Assembly (NCBI RefSeq): GCF_900177325.1
Contig: NZ_FXBL01000004.1
Location: forward strand, 4,717,501-4,781,500
DNA from: Mesorhizobium australicum
Lineage (GTDB): Bacteria > Pseudomonadota > Alphaproteobacteria > Rhizobiales > Rhizobiaceae
Direction of reading: 5' to 3'
Length of the DNA stretch: 64,000 bases
Below, in pieces: positions 17,163 through 28,924 of this stretch. The notes under the pieces are model-generated. The model searched no databases and was not told where the DNA came from. It saw nothing but the letters and a program-made list of their open reading frames with translations. Both the position numbers and the translations under genes were made by a program. Each line of letters starts with the position of its first letter. Within the stretch, counting starts at the first letter, position 1.

Positions 17163-18273
17163 TGATCCTCTCCAGTTCGGTCGCGATCTCGCCGGCCATG
17201 CGCTCGAGCAGCGCATCCCAGACGTCGCAGTAGATCGAAGGTTGCGAAAAGTCCTCGCCGGTGAAGCGGTGCGGCAGGTAGCCGCCGCCACAGGCGGGCA
17301 GCCAGCGGCAGTCGGCGCATTTCGCCGGCAGCCGCTGCATGAGCGCGATGTCCTCGCGCTCCTGATGGGCGCGGAATTCATGCGTGAGCACGTGGTGGAC
17401 GTCCTCGTTGAGCGGCGCGCAGATGCGGCCGACATCCGAGATGCCGATCGAGCCGTCGGTCTCGACCACCAGCATGGTCCTCAGATCCCCGCCATGCGCA
17501 TCCATGCCGGACTTCTCGCCGACGAGACCGCGCAGCAGCGTGCGCAAGGTGCGGATGCGCGGCGCCGCCTGCCCGTAGGACGACCACCGCTCGTAGACCT
17601 CGATCCAGAAGCGGGCGAAGTCGGCCGGATCGAAATCCGGCCCCGGCAGGTTGGCATGGTTGCCGTCCGGCAGCAGGAAGTCGATATCGCGCACACCATT
17701 GCGCACGAACCAGTCGAGCAGTTCGCCGCCATGCGGCAGCGGCTTGGAGACGACGCAGAGGATACCGCCGAACAGGCGGTGGAAGCTTCGTTCCGTCGAA
17801 AGATCGTGCAGGATCGAGGTGAGCCGCGCGCTGGTGCCGCGCCCGAAATGATCGACGCGGTTGCGGTCGTGAAGCTCGGGCGGCCCGTCGAGGCTGATGC
17901 CGAAGGAAACGTCGAGACGGTCGAGCAGGTCGAGCCACGCCCTGTCGAGCAATAGGCCATTGGTCTGCATGTGGAAGCGCAACTCGACGCCTGCGTGCTG
18001 CTTCAGCATCGCGCAGATCGCCTCGAAGCGGCGCCGGCCGACGAGCAGGGGCTCGCCGCCGTGCAGCTCGACATGGAACTCCTTGAGGCCGAATTCCTCG
18101 GCCTGCCGCCGGATCCGCCGCGCCACCGCCATCACGATCTCGTCCGACATGACGGCGGGACGGCCCTGCCAGCTCGTGTCGCCGCGATTGTAGACGTAGC
18201 AATAGGTGCAGTTGATGTTGCAGCGCTGGGCGATCTTGAGGATCGCCCAGTTGACCACCGGAGCGGAGCCCAT
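17110..18273 (-). CDS. radical SAM/SPASM peptide maturase (FxsB-like)
   Basis: A 387-residue enzyme with the radical SAM cluster motif CNINCTYC (Cys18, Cys22, Cys25), the SAM-binding stretch EFHVELHGGEPLL, and a C-terminal SPASM region with CADCRWLPACGGG followed by SIYCDVW, sufficient for auxiliary iron-sulfur ligation. This architecture belongs to maturases that modify ribosomally made peptides, including those that form aromatic-ring cyclophane cross-links. It starts 12 bp after the 91-aa candidate precursor gene and overlaps the HExxH gene, so the three are one operon. No transporter or leader peptidase is adjacent. Confidence 0.9.
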   Translation of the reverse strand: MGSAPVVNWAILKIAQRCNINCTYCYVYNRGDTSWQGRPAVMSDEIVMAVARRIRRQAEEFGLKEFHVELHGGEPLLVGRRRFEAICAMLKQHAGVELRFHMQTNGLLLDRAWLDLLDRLDVSFGISLDGPPELHDRNRVDHFGRGTSARLTSILHDLSTERSFHRLFGGILCVVSKPLPHGGELLDWFVRNGVRDIDFLLPDGNHANLPGPDFDPADFARFWIEVYERWSSYGQAAPRIRTLRTLLRGLVGEKSGMDAHGGDLRTMLVVETDGSIGISDVGRICAPLNEDVHHVLTHEFRAHQEREDIALMQRLPAKCADCRWLPACGGGYLPHRFTGEDFSQPSIYCDVWDALLERMAGEIATELERINVGPGFSASRTAHRPAA

Positions 18274-18285
18274 GCCGGCCCCCGC

Positions 18286-18558
18286 TCAGCGGATGCGCTT
18301 GACGAAGTCCTTGGCCGCGAGCTTCTTCGCGCCCTGGACCTCGGAAAACAGCTGCGCGGGCAGCACGACTTCTTCCGCAGTGAGCAGGAAGGAGATCGCC
18401 TTGTCCTTCGAATGGTTCGAATAGTGCCGGTCATGCGAGGCGAGCTCGTCGCCGCCGATCATGGGCTGGATGACGTTGGCGATCGCGAGATTGCGAAACT
18501 TCGCGATCTCCTCGGGCTTCGCGTCGGTGAGGTCGAATGCGATGGTCTTGCTGGCCAT
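18286..18558 (-). CDS. candidate RiPP precursor peptide (cyclophane type)
   Basis: A 90-residue protein from ATG 18558, with GAGGAG 9 nt upstream. The N-terminal half (about 1-40) is helical and leader-like. The middle holds a His/Tyr/Ser/Asn cluster, SHDRHYSNHSKDK (residues 41-53), containing aromatic-x-x units (HYS, YSN, HSK) of the sort that radical SAM cyclophane synthases cross-link. A long follower (KAISFLLTAEEVVLPAQLF... to the C-terminus) is unusual; most cores are C-terminal. It may belong to the Yhh-type cyclophane peptides, though I could not verify this. It is immediately upstream of the maturase gene. Confidence 0.6.
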   Translation of the reverse strand: MASKTIAFDLTDAKPEEIAKFRNLAIANVIQPMIGGDELASHDRHYSNHSKDKAISFLLTAEEVVLPAQLFSEVQGAKKLAAKDFVKRIR

Positions 18559-18704
18559 GGTGGCTACTCCTCTGTGCCGTTCAGTCGCGTGACCGGATGC
18601 CGGGCCACGACGATGCGGCGGCCCGTGCAAAGCGATCACGTCACGGTAGGAATGGTCAGGACGCCCGAATATGAGAAGCTTCACATTGCGAGGAGGCCGA
18701 TCCC

Positions 18705-18935
18705 TCAGCCCGAAAACGCCACCTTCACGCCGCGCTGGCGGAAATAGGCCTGCATCAGCTTGCGGCCCGAGCGGTTGCCCTGGGCGAGCTTTGCAGGATC
18801 GAAGATCGCTTCCTTGACGCCCTCGCGTGCCATGGCCGACTTCAAGGTCGCGATATGGATGTCGAGATCCTCATTGTTCGCCTGCAGCGATCCATAGATG
18901 CTCTCGATGGCCTCGGCCACGGTCGGCTCGCTCAC
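18705..18935 (-). CDS. small hypothetical protein of the radical SAM locus (76 aa)
   Basis: A 76-residue protein with GTG start at 18935 and AGGAG 8 nt upstream. It is helical and acidic at the N-terminus (VAEAIESIYGSLQANNEDLDIHI) and basic at the C-terminus (QGNRSGRKLMQAYFRQRGVKVAFSG). It has no cysteine and no membrane segment. A 146-bp gap separates it from the 91-aa gene, so it may have its own promoter or be the first gene of the operon. It could be a second precursor, a leader-binding partner or a regulator; no homologue is recognised. Confidence 0.6.
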   Translation of the reverse strand: MSEPTVAEAIESIYGSLQANNEDLDIHIATLKSAMAREGVKEAIFDPAKLAQGNRSGRKLMQAYFRQRGVKVAFSG

Positions 18936-19084
18936 GGGTAGTCTCCTGCGGTAGATGATCGGTCAGGATGGCAAGGGGTCGGCTGCTGCCGGACAGCCGG
19001 CGACAGCGGCCCCCGTTAGCAGGGCCGGCGCCGGATGAGAAGCCGCGCAGCCTAAACACTCCGCCGAATAGGGCCCCAACACAG

Positions 19085-19114
19085 CAAAACGCCCCGCGCT
19101 TGCACGCGGGGCGT
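19085..19114 (-). terminator. Rho-independent terminator after clpB
   Basis: On the minus strand, a perfect 10-bp GC stem (ACGCCCCGCG / CGCGGGGCGT) around a 6-nt loop is followed by TTTT. It lies 25 bp beyond the clpB stop. Confidence 0.8.
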
Positions 19115-19138
19115 CCATTTTTGGGTTGCCGTCAGGCC

Positions 19139-21748
<2,610 letters not shown>

Positions 21749-21832
21749 ATGTGTCTCCTTCCCTCCCCGGCCCTTCAAGGCGCCGGATCGGCCTGATGAC
21801 GAACCCCCAAATGCGGCAGGCTCTGATCGGCT

Positions 21833-21863
21833 GGATATGGGTATGCCCGTTCGACCTCTCAAG
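21833..21863 (-). promoter_or_regulatory. putative RpoH (sigma-32) promoter of clpB
   Basis: On the minus strand, CTTGAGA (-35, 21857-21863) is followed after 15 nt by CCCATATCC (-10, 21833-21841). This is close to the heat-shock consensus CTTGAAA / CCCCATNT. The predicted transcript starts about 80 nt before the clpB ATG. ClpB is a classical RpoH target, which supports the call. Confidence 0.5.
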
Positions 21864-21883
21864 ACGCCTTGACGAAGGTCAAA

Positions 21884-21922
21884 TAAAAAGCCAGCGGGAG
21901 GGTTTCCCCTGCCCGCCGGCTG
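21884..21922 (-). terminator. Rho-independent terminator after the DUF4167 gene
   Basis: On the minus strand GCCGGCGGG and CCCGCTGGC form a 9-bp stem with one wobble, around an inner CAGGGGAAACCCT loop. It is followed by TTTTTATTT. It lies between the DUF4167 stop and the clpB promoter. Confidence 0.75.
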
Positions 21923-21949
21923 ATGCTTTTCCGTGCGCGATGGCTGCGG

Positions 21950-22612
21950 TCAGGCCGCCTCGTCGGACGGCTCCGATGCCATGGCCGGTTCGGCCGCGGG
22001 CGCGGCTTCCGCCTCGGCGCCTTCCCCTGCCCCGTCCTCGCGGGCGGCGAAGTCACGGCTGCGGCGGCGCGGACGGCGGGCGCGGCGCGGCGCAGCCTCC
22101 TCGCCTTCCGGCGACTCGCCATTGCCGTTCGGCTGTGCGCGCTGCTCGCGCGACTGATCTTCGCCCGAAGCCTCGGGGTTCAGCGCCACCTCGGCCGGAA
22201 TGCCGGCGATCTCGGGCTGCGGCCCGGTGCCGTCGTTCTGCTGGCGCTGCGGCTCGAACGACTGCTGCGGAGCCGGACTGTCCTGGTCCTCGTCGTCGTC
22301 CTGGTCGTCGCGCTGGTCGCGGTTGAACTGCTGCGGCATCTGCGCCTGGGCGGCCGCGATGATGCGGTTGTAATGCTCGGCGTGCTGCAGATAGTTCTCC
22401 GCCATGACGCGGTCGCCGGCGCCCTGCGCGTCGCGGGCGAGCTGCATGTATTTCTCGGCGATCTGCTGGGCCGAGCCGCGGATCTTCACATCCGGGCCGT
22501 TCGACTCGTAGCTGCGGGTAAGCGGGTTCGGGCCTTTGCGGTTCTGATTGTTGTTATTGTTATTGTTGTTGTTACGGCCGCGCATGCGCCTGTTCTGCTG
22601 TTGTGGCCTCAT
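21950..22612 (-). CDS. DUF4167 domain-containing protein
   Basis: A 220-residue, largely disordered protein. The N-terminus is MRPQQQNRRMRGR followed by a run of nine Asn encoded by alternating AAC/AAT codons. The conserved DUF4167 core (about 30-95) holds NPLTRSYESNGPDVKIRG and AEKYMQLARDAQ...ENYLQHAEHYNRI. The rest is acidic, then Arg-rich low complexity. It is a typical rhizobial neighbour of prmC and clpB, of unknown function; the RG/N-rich composition suggests RNA binding. It ends at a clear terminator. Confidence 0.9.
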   Translation of the reverse strand: MRPQQQNRRMRGRNNNNNNNNNQNRKGPNPLTRSYESNGPDVKIRGSAQQIAEKYMQLARDAQGAGDRVMAENYLQHAEHYNRIIAAAQAQMPQQFNRDQRDDQDDDEDQDSPAPQQSFEPQRQQNDGTGPQPEIAGIPAEVALNPEASGEDQSREQRAQPNGNGESPEGEEAAPRRARRPRRRSRDFAAREDGAGEGAEAEAAPAAEPAMASEPSDEAA

Positions 22613-22905
22613 TAGACACTCTTGTTGGAGATGTTGCGAAACACGACATGCCGGCCTGGGAGGGACCTGGTCTGTCGCCTTGTTTCCGACGGTCGGGCGC
22701 CTGTATCAACGCCGCCGCCATCCATTCTGTTTCCGGTTCAAACCTGTCCGGACGTTCCCCACGCGACGCACCAAGCATCGCTCACGCATGGAGGCAGTTT
22801 GTTTTCAACGGGAACCGAATCGACAACGGCACTGCCTGCTACGTCTTGTCCGGTGACAGAAACGTAGCGACATTCCATTGGGATGCAAGCCTTTTCTTGC
22901 GCGGG

Positions 22906-23763
22906 TCATTGTCGCAGGAACGAGAGCGCCCGCTCGTGGCCGCCGAGATCGCGCCGGGAGCCGGCCTGACGGAAGCCCTGTTCCGCGAAGATGCCCGCCA
23001 CGTCCGGCCCTTGCCCCGCTCCAATCTCCACCATGACCGCGCCACCCGGCGCGAGGTGCCCTCCGGCGTCGCGCGCGATGGTTCGATAGGGCATGAGCCC
23101 GTCCGCCCCGCCGTCGAGCGCGCGCAGCGGATCGAACGAGCGAACCTCAACCGCGAGCGAGGCGATCTCCGCCGACGGGATGTAGGGCGGGTTCGAAACG
23201 ATCAGATCGAACACGCTGTCGACCCCGCCGAACCAGTCCGACATTACGAATTCCACTCGCTCCGCCAGCCCGAGCGCTTTGGCATTGGCCCTCGCCGTCT
23301 CCAGCGCACCCGGCGCGATGTCGGTCGCGACGACGTTGGCGCGGGGCTCCGCTGAAAGAATCGCCAGCGGAATTGCCCCGGTGCCGGTGCCGAGGTCGAG
23401 GAGGCGGCACGCGCCACGCTCCTCGCAGACCGATGTCACGAAAGGCAGCGCCAGATCCACCAGCGCCTCGGTGTCCGGTCGCGGCTCCAGCGTGTCGGGT
23501 GAAAGCGAAAGCCTGAGCCCATAAAACTCGCGCGCGCCGAGGATGCGATGCACCGGCTCCCCCGCTTCCCGCCGCGCCAGCGCCAGCGCCAGCTTTTCGG
23601 CAGCTTCCGCCGAAACGTCCATCTCCGGCCGCGCCAGGAGATCTGTGCGGGTCGTGCCGGTCAGATCCTCGACGAGAATACGCGCATCCAGCGCCGCATC
23701 GACGATACCGGCGTCGGAAAGCCGTGCGCGGGCGATCCGGTGGAGGGCGGCAAGGGTGGTCAT
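22906..23763 (-). CDS. prmC: peptide chain release factor N(5)-glutamine methyltransferase
   Basis: A 285-residue methyltransferase from ATG 23763 (a GTG at 23784 would add seven residues; neither start has a good ribosome binding site). It has the SAM-binding motif LLDLGTGTGAIPLAIL and the diagnostic NPPY tetrapeptide in VSNPPYIPSAE. It methylates the glutamine of the GGQ motif in release factors, and the release factor gene prfA lies directly upstream. A 45-bp perfect inverted repeat separates the two genes. Confidence 0.94.
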   Translation of the reverse strand: MTTLAALHRIARARLSDAGIVDAALDARILVEDLTGTTRTDLLARPEMDVSAEAAEKLALALARREAGEPVHRILGAREFYGLRLSLSPDTLEPRPDTEALVDLALPFVTSVCEERGACRLLDLGTGTGAIPLAILSAEPRANVVATDIAPGALETARANAKALGLAERVEFVMSDWFGGVDSVFDLIVSNPPYIPSAEIASLAVEVRSFDPLRALDGGADGLMPYRTIARDAGGHLAPGGAVMVEIGAGQGPDVAGIFAEQGFRQAGSRRDLGGHERALSFLRQ

Positions 23764-23811
23764 GAGCTTCGCCAGCCGGCGCACGTCGACCGGCAGTTGG
23801 ACGGCCCGATA

Positions 23812-23965
23812 CCCCCCTCTGGCCTGCCGGCCATCTCCCCCTCAAGGGGGGAGATTCTCCCTCGAATCGGCTTTCGCCAAACTCCGAGGCTGAAGAGAAG
23901 GCGACGCGGCCAAAGCTTCCAATCTCCCCCCTTGAGGGGGAGATGGCCGGCAGGCCAGAGGGGGG
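23812..23965. repeat. perfect 45-bp inverted repeat pair in the prfA-prmC gap
   Basis: The left arm 23812-23856 and right arm 23921-23965 are exact reverse complements over 45 bp, separated by 64 bp. Each arm contains its own hairpin (CTCCCCC TCAA GGGGGGAG) and the palindromic GGCCTGCCGGCC. This is the look of a rhizobial bipartite intergenic palindromic (BIME-like) repeat. In RNA it would form a very stable cruciform between prfA and prmC. Confidence 0.9.
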
Positions 23966-24019
23966 TCGTCAGACGCGCGGACATCTCCAAATAATCGGTC
24001 GCGATGCGGGCCACACCGC

Positions 24020-25096
24020 TCAATTCGTCCCGAACTCCGCCAAGAGCTTCGACTGGTGGTCCGCCGTCAGCGCGTCGATCACCTCGTCGAGGTCGCCCTC
24101 CATCACCCGGTCGAGCTTGTAGAGCGTCAGGTTGATGCGGTGATCGGTCAGCCGCCCCTGCGGGAAGTTGTAGGTGCGGATGCGCTCGGAGCGGTCGCCG
24201 GAGCCGACCTGCGCCTTGCGCGATTCCGACCGATCCGAATCCGCCTTGCTGCGCTGCAGGTCGTAGAGCTTGGCGCGCAGGATCTGAAAGGCCTTGGCGC
24301 GGTTCTGGTGCTGCGAGCGGCCTGCCTGCAGCAAGACGATTCCGGTCGGAATATGCGTGATGCGCACCGAGGAATCGGTGGTGTTGGCGTGCTGGCCGCC
24401 GGCGCTCGACGCGCGCAGGGTTTCAAGGCGAACGTCTTCCGGCTTGATTTCGACGTCGACCTCTTCCGCCTCCGGCAGCACCGCCACGGTTGCGGCCGAG
24501 GTGTGGATGCGTCCCTGCGTTTCGGTGTCGGGCACGCGCTGGACCCGGTGCACGCCCGATTCGAACTTCAGCGCCGCGAACACGCCGCGACCGGAGATCG
24601 AGGCGATGATTTCCTTGTAGCCGCCCTTCTCGCCCTCGCTCGCGGACTCCAGCTCGACTTTCCAGCCCTTGGACGCGGCATAGCGCTCGTACATGCGGAA
24701 CAGGTCGCCCGCGAACAAGGCCGCCTCGTCGCCGCCCGTGCCGGCGCGGATTTCCAGGATGGCGCTGCGCTCATCCGCCGTGTCGCGCGGCAGGAGCAGG
24801 ATCTGGATGGCCTTCTCCAGCTGCTCGATCCGCTCGTTCACCTCGTCGATCTCGGCCTCGGCGAGCTCGCGCATCTCCTTGTCGGTCGCAGCATCCGCAA
24901 GCATCGCCTCGATGCCGGCCTTGTCGGCCTCGGCCTTGCGCAATTCGCGCACCTTCAACGCCATGTCCTGGATTTCGGCATATTCGGACGAGAGCTTGAC
25001 ATAGGCATCCGGATCGACGCCGGCCGCCATCTGGGCCTCCAGCATCTCGTAGCGCTTGACGACCTGGTCCAGTCGTTCCGTGGGCAATTCGGTCAT
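24020..25096 (-). CDS. prfA: peptide chain release factor 1
   Basis: A 358-residue class I release factor of usual length. The GGQ motif lies in [19 protein letters not shown] near residue 230, and the RF-1 domain continues to the end. It reads UAA and UAG stops. It follows ptsP by 8 bp, so the two are cotranscribed, and it is followed by its modifying enzyme gene prmC. Confidence 0.97.
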   Translation of the reverse strand: MTELPTERLDQVVKRYEMLEAQMAAGVDPDAYVKLSSEYAEIQDMALKVRELRKAEADKAGIEAMLADAATDKEMRELAEAEIDEVNERIEQLEKAIQILLLPRDTADERSAILEIRAGTGGDEAALFAGDLFRMYERYAASKGWKVELESASEGEKGGYKEIIASISGRGVFAALKFESGVHRVQRVPDTETQGRIHTSAATVAVLPEAEEVDVEIKPEDVRLETLRASSAGGQHANTTDSSVRITHIPTGIVLLQAGRSQHQNRAKAFQILRAKLYDLQRSKADSDRSESRKAQVGSGDRSERIRTYNFPQGRLTDHRINLTLYKLDRVMEGDLDEVIDALTADHQSKLLAEFGTN

Positions 25097-25104
25097 GGTG
25101 TGGC

Positions 25105-27375
25105 TCAGAGAGGGACGCTGTTTTCCGCGGCGAAGGCCTGCAGGTCGCGGCGAAGATTACGGAAGGCGCCTCCGGAGGCGAGCGCGGCGGACAGAAGCTC
25201 CTCGAGCCGGCTGACCTGAAGCTCGCACAGCATCGCCTTGACGGGGCCGATCGCGGCCGGCGACATCGAGATCGACCGGTAGCCGAGCCCGATCAGCGTC
25301 ATGGCGGAGATCGGCCGCCCGGCGAGCTCCCCGCACAGCGTCACCGGCGTGTTGGCGCGCGCGCCGGCGTCGGCGATCTGCTTGAGCACGCGCAGGAACG
25401 GCACCGAGAGCGGATCGAAGCGATCCGACAGCTGCGCATTGCCGCGGTCGGTCGCCATCACGAACTGGAACAGGTCGTTCGAGCCGACCGAAACGAAATC
25501 CACCGCCTCCATCAGCTCGTCGAGCTGCCACAGCAGCGCCGGCACCTCGACCATCGCGCCGACCTTCAGGGTCGTCGGCAGCAGATAGGCGTGGCGCGAC
25601 AGGTGCCGCACCTCCCGGTCGATGATCTCGCGCGCCTGCGCGATCTCGCCCAGCTCCGTCACCATCGGCAGCATGACGCGCAGCTCGCCGCCGCCGGCAG
25701 CGCGCAGCAGCGCGCGCACCTGGGTGCGCAGCAGGCCCGGCCGGTCGAGCGTCAGGCGGATCGCGCGCCAGCCGAGCGCCGGGTTCTCCTCCTGCGCGGC
25801 ACCCCGGAAATAGGGCAGCACCTTGTCGCCGCCGATGTCGATGGTGCGGAAGGTGACGGGCTTGCCCTTCGCCGACTCGAGCACGTCGCGATAAAGCCGC
25901 TCCTGCGCCTCGGCGCGGGGGAAGGTCGCCGCGACCATAAACTGCAGCTCCGTGCGGAACAGGCCGATGCCCGCCGCGCCCGATTCGGCGAGCTGCGGCA
26001 GGTCGACCGCGAGCCCCGCATTCATCATCAGGTCGACATGCACGCCGTCCTTCGAGACCGACGGCTTGTCGCGCAGCTCGCGGTAGAGCTCCTGCCGGCG
26101 GGCGCGGAAGCGCACCTTCTCGGCATAGGCCGCCTCGACGTCGGGCTGTGGGCGCAACTGCACCGTGCCGTCCTCGCCGTCCACGATGATGGCGTCGCCG
26201 TTCTCGGACATCGACACCACGCCCTTGAGCTGCCCGGCGACCGGGATGCCCATCGCGCGCGCCACGATCACCACATGGCTGGTGATCGAGCCCTCCTCCA
26301 GCACCAGGCCGCGCAGCTTCTCGCGCGGATAGTCGAGCAGTTCCGCCGCTCCCATCTGCCGCGCGACGACGATGGCGTCCTTCGGCAGGGTCGCGGCCAC
26401 CATCTCGGGTCCCCGCCCCATCAGCTGCCGCAGCAGCCGGTTGGCGAGGTCGTCGAAATCGCTCATCCGCTCGCGCAGGTATGGGTCGGTCATATGCGTC
26501 ATGCGCGCCCGCATGTCGCTCTGCACCTTCTCCACCGCCGCCTCGGACGACAGGCCGTTGTGGATCGCCTCCTCCAGCCGGCGCACCCAGCCGCGGTCGT
26601 GGGCGAACATGCGATAGGCCTCGAGCACGGCGCGGTGCTCGCCCTCGAAGGCCACCTCGCGGCGGGACATCATGTCGTCGATCGAGAGCCTGAGCGAGCC
26701 GAGGGCCTCATCGAGACGCTTCAGCTCCTCCTCGATGTCTTCGTTGAACAGGTTCGTAACGACGATGCGCGGCTCGTGCAGCACGACATGGCCGAGCCCG
26801 ACGCCCTCGTTGAAGGCCAGGCCCCTGAAGCTCGCGGGCCGGGTCAGGTCCAGCTCCATGCCAGGCCGGATCAGCCGCGCGAGGTCGCCCGCCGCGATCA
26901 TCTCGGCGATCACCATCGCGATCGTCTCGAGCGCCTCGACCTCGTCGTCTCGATAGATGCGCTTGGTCTTGTTCTGCACGACCAGCACGCCGAGCGTGCG
27001 GCCGGCGCGCAGCACCGGCACGCCGAGGAAGGAGTTGTAGATCTCCTCGCCCGTCTCCGGCAGATAGGCGAAGGCCGGATGGTTCTGTGCGTCGGAGAGG
27101 TTCAGCGCCCGGGCGCTGGCGGCGATCGTGCCGACGAGACCCTGGCCGAGGCGCAGCTGCGCCAGGTGCACCGAGCCGGGGTTCAGGCCTTCCGTCGCAT
27201 AGAGCTCGAGCACCGAATCGGCTCTGAGCACATAGAGCGAGCAGACCTCCGCCACCATGTTCTTCGCGATCTCGCGCACGATGCGGTCGAGACGCGTTTG
27301 CGGGTCGAGCGCCTCCGCCATCAGCTCGCGGAGCCGTCTCAGAAGCGCGCGCGGGCCGGGCACGTGATCGGGCAT
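25105..27375 (-). CDS. ptsP: PEP-protein phosphotransferase PtsP (EI-Ntr)
   Basis: A 756-residue enzyme I of the nitrogen PTS. The N-terminal GAF domain covers about 20-165. It is followed by the PEP-utiliser N domain, the swivelling phospho-His domain ([20 protein letters not shown], with the active-site His near residue 365) and the TIM-barrel PEP-binding domain ([25 protein letters not shown]). It phosphorylates NPr in response to nitrogen status. The lysC-ptsP-prfA order is typical of rhizobia. Confidence 0.96.
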   Translation of the reverse strand: MPDHVPGPRALLRRLRELMAEALDPQTRLDRIVREIAKNMVAEVCSLYVLRADSVLELYATEGLNPGSVHLAQLRLGQGLVGTIAASARALNLSDAQNHPAFAYLPETGEEIYNSFLGVPVLRAGRTLGVLVVQNKTKRIYRDDEVEALETIAMVIAEMIAAGDLARLIRPGMELDLTRPASFRGLAFNEGVGLGHVVLHEPRIVVTNLFNEDIEEELKRLDEALGSLRLSIDDMMSRREVAFEGEHRAVLEAYRMFAHDRGWVRRLEEAIHNGLSSEAAVEKVQSDMRARMTHMTDPYLRERMSDFDDLANRLLRQLMGRGPEMVAATLPKDAIVVARQMGAAELLDYPREKLRGLVLEEGSITSHVVIVARAMGIPVAGQLKGVVSMSENGDAIIVDGEDGTVQLRPQPDVEAAYAEKVRFRARRQELYRELRDKPSVSKDGVHVDLMMNAGLAVDLPQLAESGAAGIGLFRTELQFMVAATFPRAEAQERLYRDVLESAKGKPVTFRTIDIGGDKVLPYFRGAAQEENPALGWRAIRLTLDRPGLLRTQVRALLRAAGGGELRVMLPMVTELGEIAQAREIIDREVRHLSRHAYLLPTTLKVGAMVEVPALLWQLDELMEAVDFVSVGSNDLFQFVMATDRGNAQLSDRFDPLSVPFLRVLKQIADAGARANTPVTLCGELAGRPISAMTLIGLGYRSISMSPAAIGPVKAMLCELQVSRLEELLSAALASGGAFRNLRRDLQAFAAENSVPL

Positions 27376-27450
27376 GTCAGGACTCCAACGGGCAACCGCG
27401 CCGGACGCCTCCCGCGCCGACGTGATCAGACCCGCATCGATATTTCCAGA

Positions 27451-28725
27451 CTACTGCTTATCCAGACCGTAGACGGAATGCAAAGTCCGAACGGCGAGTT
27501 CGGTATAGGGCCCGTCGATCAGAATGGAGATCTTGATCTCGGACGTGGTGATCGCGCGGATGTTGATGCCCTTCTCGGCCAGCGCCTTGAAGGCGGTCGC
27601 GGCGACGCCCGCATGGCTGCGCATCCCGATGCCGATCACCGACACCTTCGACATCCCATCGTCGTGCTGGACGACGTCGAAGCCGACCGTCTCGCGCACC
27701 TTGTCGAGGATCGCGAGCGCCTTGGCGACGTCGCCCTGCGGCACGGTGAAGGTCATGTCGGTGCGCGAGCCGTCCTCGGAAATGTTCTGGACGATCATGT
27801 CGACATTGATGCCGCCTTCGGCGAGCGGCCCGAAGATGCCGCCGGCGACGCCGGGGCGGTCCGCGACGCGGCGGAGCGAAATCTGCGCCTCGTCCTTGGC
27901 GTAGGCGATACCGGTGACGACCTGCTGTTCCACGATTTCATCCTCGTCACAAATGAGGGTTCCGGGCGGGTTGAGAAGATCGCCCATGCCCGGGGCATCC
28001 GGATCTTCGAAGGAGGAGCGCACGAAGGTGCGCACCTTGTGCACCATGGCGAGCTCGACCGAGCGCACCTGCAGCACCTTGGCGCCGAGCGAGGCCATCT
28101 CCAGCATCTCCTCGAAGGAGATCTTGGCAAGTCGGCGCGCCTTCGGCTCGATGCGCGGGTCGGTCGTGTAGACGCCGTCGACATCGGTGTAGATGTCGCA
28201 GCGGTCCGCCTTGACGGCGGCGGCGATCGCCACCGCGCTGGTGTCCGAGCCGCCGCGGCCGAGCGTGGCGATGCGCCCGTCCGGCGCGATGCCCTGGAAG
28301 CCGGCGATCACGGCGACCTGCCCCTGGCCGAAGCGCTGGATCAGCTTCGAACCGTCGATGTCGGCGATCCGGGCCGCACCATGCGCGCTGTCGGTGGTGA
28401 TCGGGATCTGCCAGCCCTGCCAGGAGCGCGCATCGACGCCGATCGACTGCAACGCGATGGCGAGAAGCCCAGCCGTCACCTGCTCGCCGGAGGCAACGAC
28501 GGCGTCATATTCTCGCGCGTCGTAGAAGGGAGCGTTGGAGCCCGCGACCTTGGGCATGTTCTGCACCCAGGCGACCAGCTCGTTGGTCTTGCCCGACATG
28601 GCGGAGACGACGACGGCGACCTCGTGGCCCGCGTCGACCTCGCGTTTGACGTGCCGCGCCACATTGTGGATACGGTCGAGATCGGCGACGGAGGTTCCGC
28701 CGAACTTCATCACGATGCGCGCCAT
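27451..28725 (-). CDS. lysC: aspartate kinase
   Basis: A 424-residue enzyme from ATG 28725 ([13 protein letters not shown]); the open frame extends upstream but family alignment fixes this start. The kinase domain carries [20 protein letters not shown] and [15 protein letters not shown]. Two ACT domains follow (about 265-424), as expected for a feedback-regulated enzyme of lysine, threonine and methionine synthesis. It lies 75 bp upstream of ptsP. Confidence 0.96.
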   Translation of the reverse strand: MARIVMKFGGTSVADLDRIHNVARHVKREVDAGHEVAVVVSAMSGKTNELVAWVQNMPKVAGSNAPFYDAREYDAVVASGEQVTAGLLAIALQSIGVDARSWQGWQIPITTDSAHGAARIADIDGSKLIQRFGQGQVAVIAGFQGIAPDGRIATLGRGGSDTSAVAIAAAVKADRCDIYTDVDGVYTTDPRIEPKARRLAKISFEEMLEMASLGAKVLQVRSVELAMVHKVRTFVRSSFEDPDAPGMGDLLNPPGTLICDEDEIVEQQVVTGIAYAKDEAQISLRRVADRPGVAGGIFGPLAEGGINVDMIVQNISEDGSRTDMTFTVPQGDVAKALAILDKVRETVGFDVVQHDDGMSKVSVIGIGMRSHAGVAATAFKALAEKGINIRAITTSEIKISILIDGPYTELAVRTLHSVYGLDKQ

Positions 28726-28924
28726 GGCGGTCGAAAGGTCCTGATTCGGGGCCGTGCTGCCAGGCTCGGCTCTCAATGGTTGGGGCGCCGCATTCCTCCC
28801 CGGACCGCGGCGCGCGGCTTCCTTAGCCAAATCGCCTCCGATCCGCAAGGCGACCCGGCGCGGCCGTCTGGCGCGCGATCGGAACGCGATGATATGATCC
28901 GCGTGAACGGCTTCGGATGGTCGG

